A stretch of 5,489 nucleotides of DNA from Oscillospiraceae bacterium (GTDB lineage: Bacteria > Bacillota > Clostridia > Oscillospirales > Oscillospiraceae), in contig JAJQHT010000046.1 in NCBI GenBank assembly GCA_021199595.1, positions 1-5,489 of the forward strand, read 5' to 3'. Both the position numbers and the translations under genes were made by a program. Below the pieces are notes generated by a model, which saw nothing but the letters and a program-made list of their open reading frames with translations, was not told the origin of the DNA and did no database searches. Numbering within the stretch: the first letter of the stretch is position 1; the number at the start of each line of letters is the position of its first letter. Shown in pieces: positions 4,895 to 5,489 of the stretch.

Positions 4895-5434
4895 TTATAT
4901 GCTTCGGCCCAGATCATATGCCTGCCGCAAGGCAGGATGTCCCTGGATCGCGCCCTTCACATCAACGCCGCCGGCAAAAACTGTGCCGGCAAAATGTGCC
5001 TTTGGGAAGCACTCGATCCAGCCCTGTAATCCCGACTCCGCTCTTGCCGGAACCTCTGGTTCGTTTTCCGCGGCGGCGGTAAGCAGGTAAACGTCCCGGA
5101 AGGTATAGTCTGAATCATAAAGCGGATTCGCCCGATCCAGCATCGTCTTCATTTGGCCGCACATTTCGTAATAATAAATCGGGGTTGCGAAAACCAGCAC
5201 ATCTGCGTAACGCATCTTCTGCGCAATTTCGTCTGCATCGTCATGAATGATGCAGCGATGTGTACGCAGGCAGGAAAGGCAGCCCCTGCAGAAGCCGATG
5301 CTTTTGTCATACAGGCAGACTTTTTCCACCTCGTTTCCGCCCTCTTTTGCGCCGCGGGCAAGTTCATCTGCCAGCGTTTCGGAATTGCCGCCCTTGCGGG
5401 GACCTGTGCAAATCACCAATACTTTCTTAGACAT
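4895..5434 (-). CDS. Flavodoxin-fold NADPH-dependent FMN reductase / iron-sulfur flavoprotein-like
   Basis: 179 aa. It begins with a beta strand and flavin-phosphate loop, KVLVICTGPRKGGNSETLADEL (4-25). The segment IGFCRGCLSCLRTHRCIIHDDADEI (46-70) holds C49, C52, C55 and C61 in CX2CX2CX5C spacing, which matches the compact cluster motif of iron-sulfur flavoproteins. The flavin-ring loop ATPIYYYEMCGQMKTMLDR (83-101) is typical of the family. Such proteins carry FMN and pass electrons from NAD(P)H or ferredoxin to small acceptors; the acceptor here is unknown. The ATG at 5432-5434 is chosen because GGAGG lies eight bases upstream; another in-frame ATG at 5438-5440 is only two bases from that site. 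Its stop (4895-4897) lies 4 nt before the lipoprotein ATG. Confidence 0.92.
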   Translation of the reverse strand: MSKKVLVICTGPRKGGNSETLADELARGAKEGGNEVEKVCLYDKSIGFCRGCLSCLRTHRCIIHDDADEIAQKMRYADVLVFATPIYYYEMCGQMKTMLDRANPLYDSDYTFRDVYLLTAAAENEPEVPARAESGLQGWIECFPKAHFAGTVFAGGVDVKGAIQGHPALRQAYDLGRSI

Positions 5435-5489
5435 TTGCATTTCCTCCAGAGAAATTCTTCGTTTCGATTGCCGGAATGCCGCCGAGAAC
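5427..5489 (-). CDS. Possible C-terminal end of an upstream gene (partial)
   Basis: On the minus strand, 20 open codons run from the window edge to a TAA at 5427-5429, with a plausible tail VLGGIPAIETKNFSGGNANV. The stop overlaps the start of the flavodoxin-fold gene by 8 nt, as is common within operons. The other two frames are also open over this short stretch, so the call is tentative and no family can be named. Confidence 0.35.
   Translation of the reverse strand, partial: VLGGIPAIETKNFSGGNANV

Noticed and set aside
1..5489. Search for CRISPR arrays, tRNA or rRNA genes, insertion sequences and attachment sites
   Set aside because: I saw no regularly spaced repeats, tRNA-like folds, transposase genes or terminal inverted repeats; gaps between genes are all under 200 bases.

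Overview
The window looks like part of a low-oxygen Firmicutes chromosome, probably a clostridial gut bacterium (for example Oscillospiraceae-like). This is inferred from strong GGAGG-type ribosome binding sites, roughly 55% GC, two ferredoxin/flavin-type redox proteins and the protein families present. I cannot name the species.

Left block (about 1-3285). A few codons of an unidentified + strand gene end at 57. A near-perfect bidirectional terminator (115-155) separates it from a four-gene minus-strand operon that reads right to left: a small FMN-binding PPOX-fold protein (2304-2699), a shortened PPOX remnant fused to a two-cluster ferredoxin (1782-2213), a zinc-type macrodomain hydrolase (1006-1779) and a class M sirtuin, SirTM (180-1055). 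The last three genes are tightly packed (2-nt gap, then 50-nt overlap). A divergent HxlR-family regulator with one N-terminal cysteine (2867-3220) shares the control region. There two sigma-A-like promoters run in opposite directions with overlapping -10 boxes, and two inverted repeats form a candidate operator. SirTM and its macrodomain partner are known elsewhere as writer and eraser of ADP-ribosylation on lipoylated GcvH-L. Here GcvH-L and the lipoate ligase are absent from the window, and the enzymes sit with flavin and iron-sulfur proteins and a probable redox-sensing regulator.

Right block (about 3286-5489). A second minus-strand cluster, insulated by another bidirectional terminator (3226-3276), contains a flavodoxin-fold protein with an iron-sulfur-flavoprotein cysteine motif (4895-5434), a lipoprotein leader (4690-4890), a cyclophilin-like domain (4312-4659) and an alpha/beta hydrolase with an unusual nucleophile elbow (3291-4265). 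The lipoprotein leader and the cyclophilin-like domain lie in one reading frame and are separated only by a single TAA, so they look like one lipoprotein gene broken by a nonsense change. The last codons of a further gene may run off the right edge.

The most interesting items are the rewired SirTM/macrodomain operon with its redox partners, the internally deleted PPOX-ferredoxin protein, the stop-interrupted cyclophilin lipoprotein, and the compact divergent promoter/operator.
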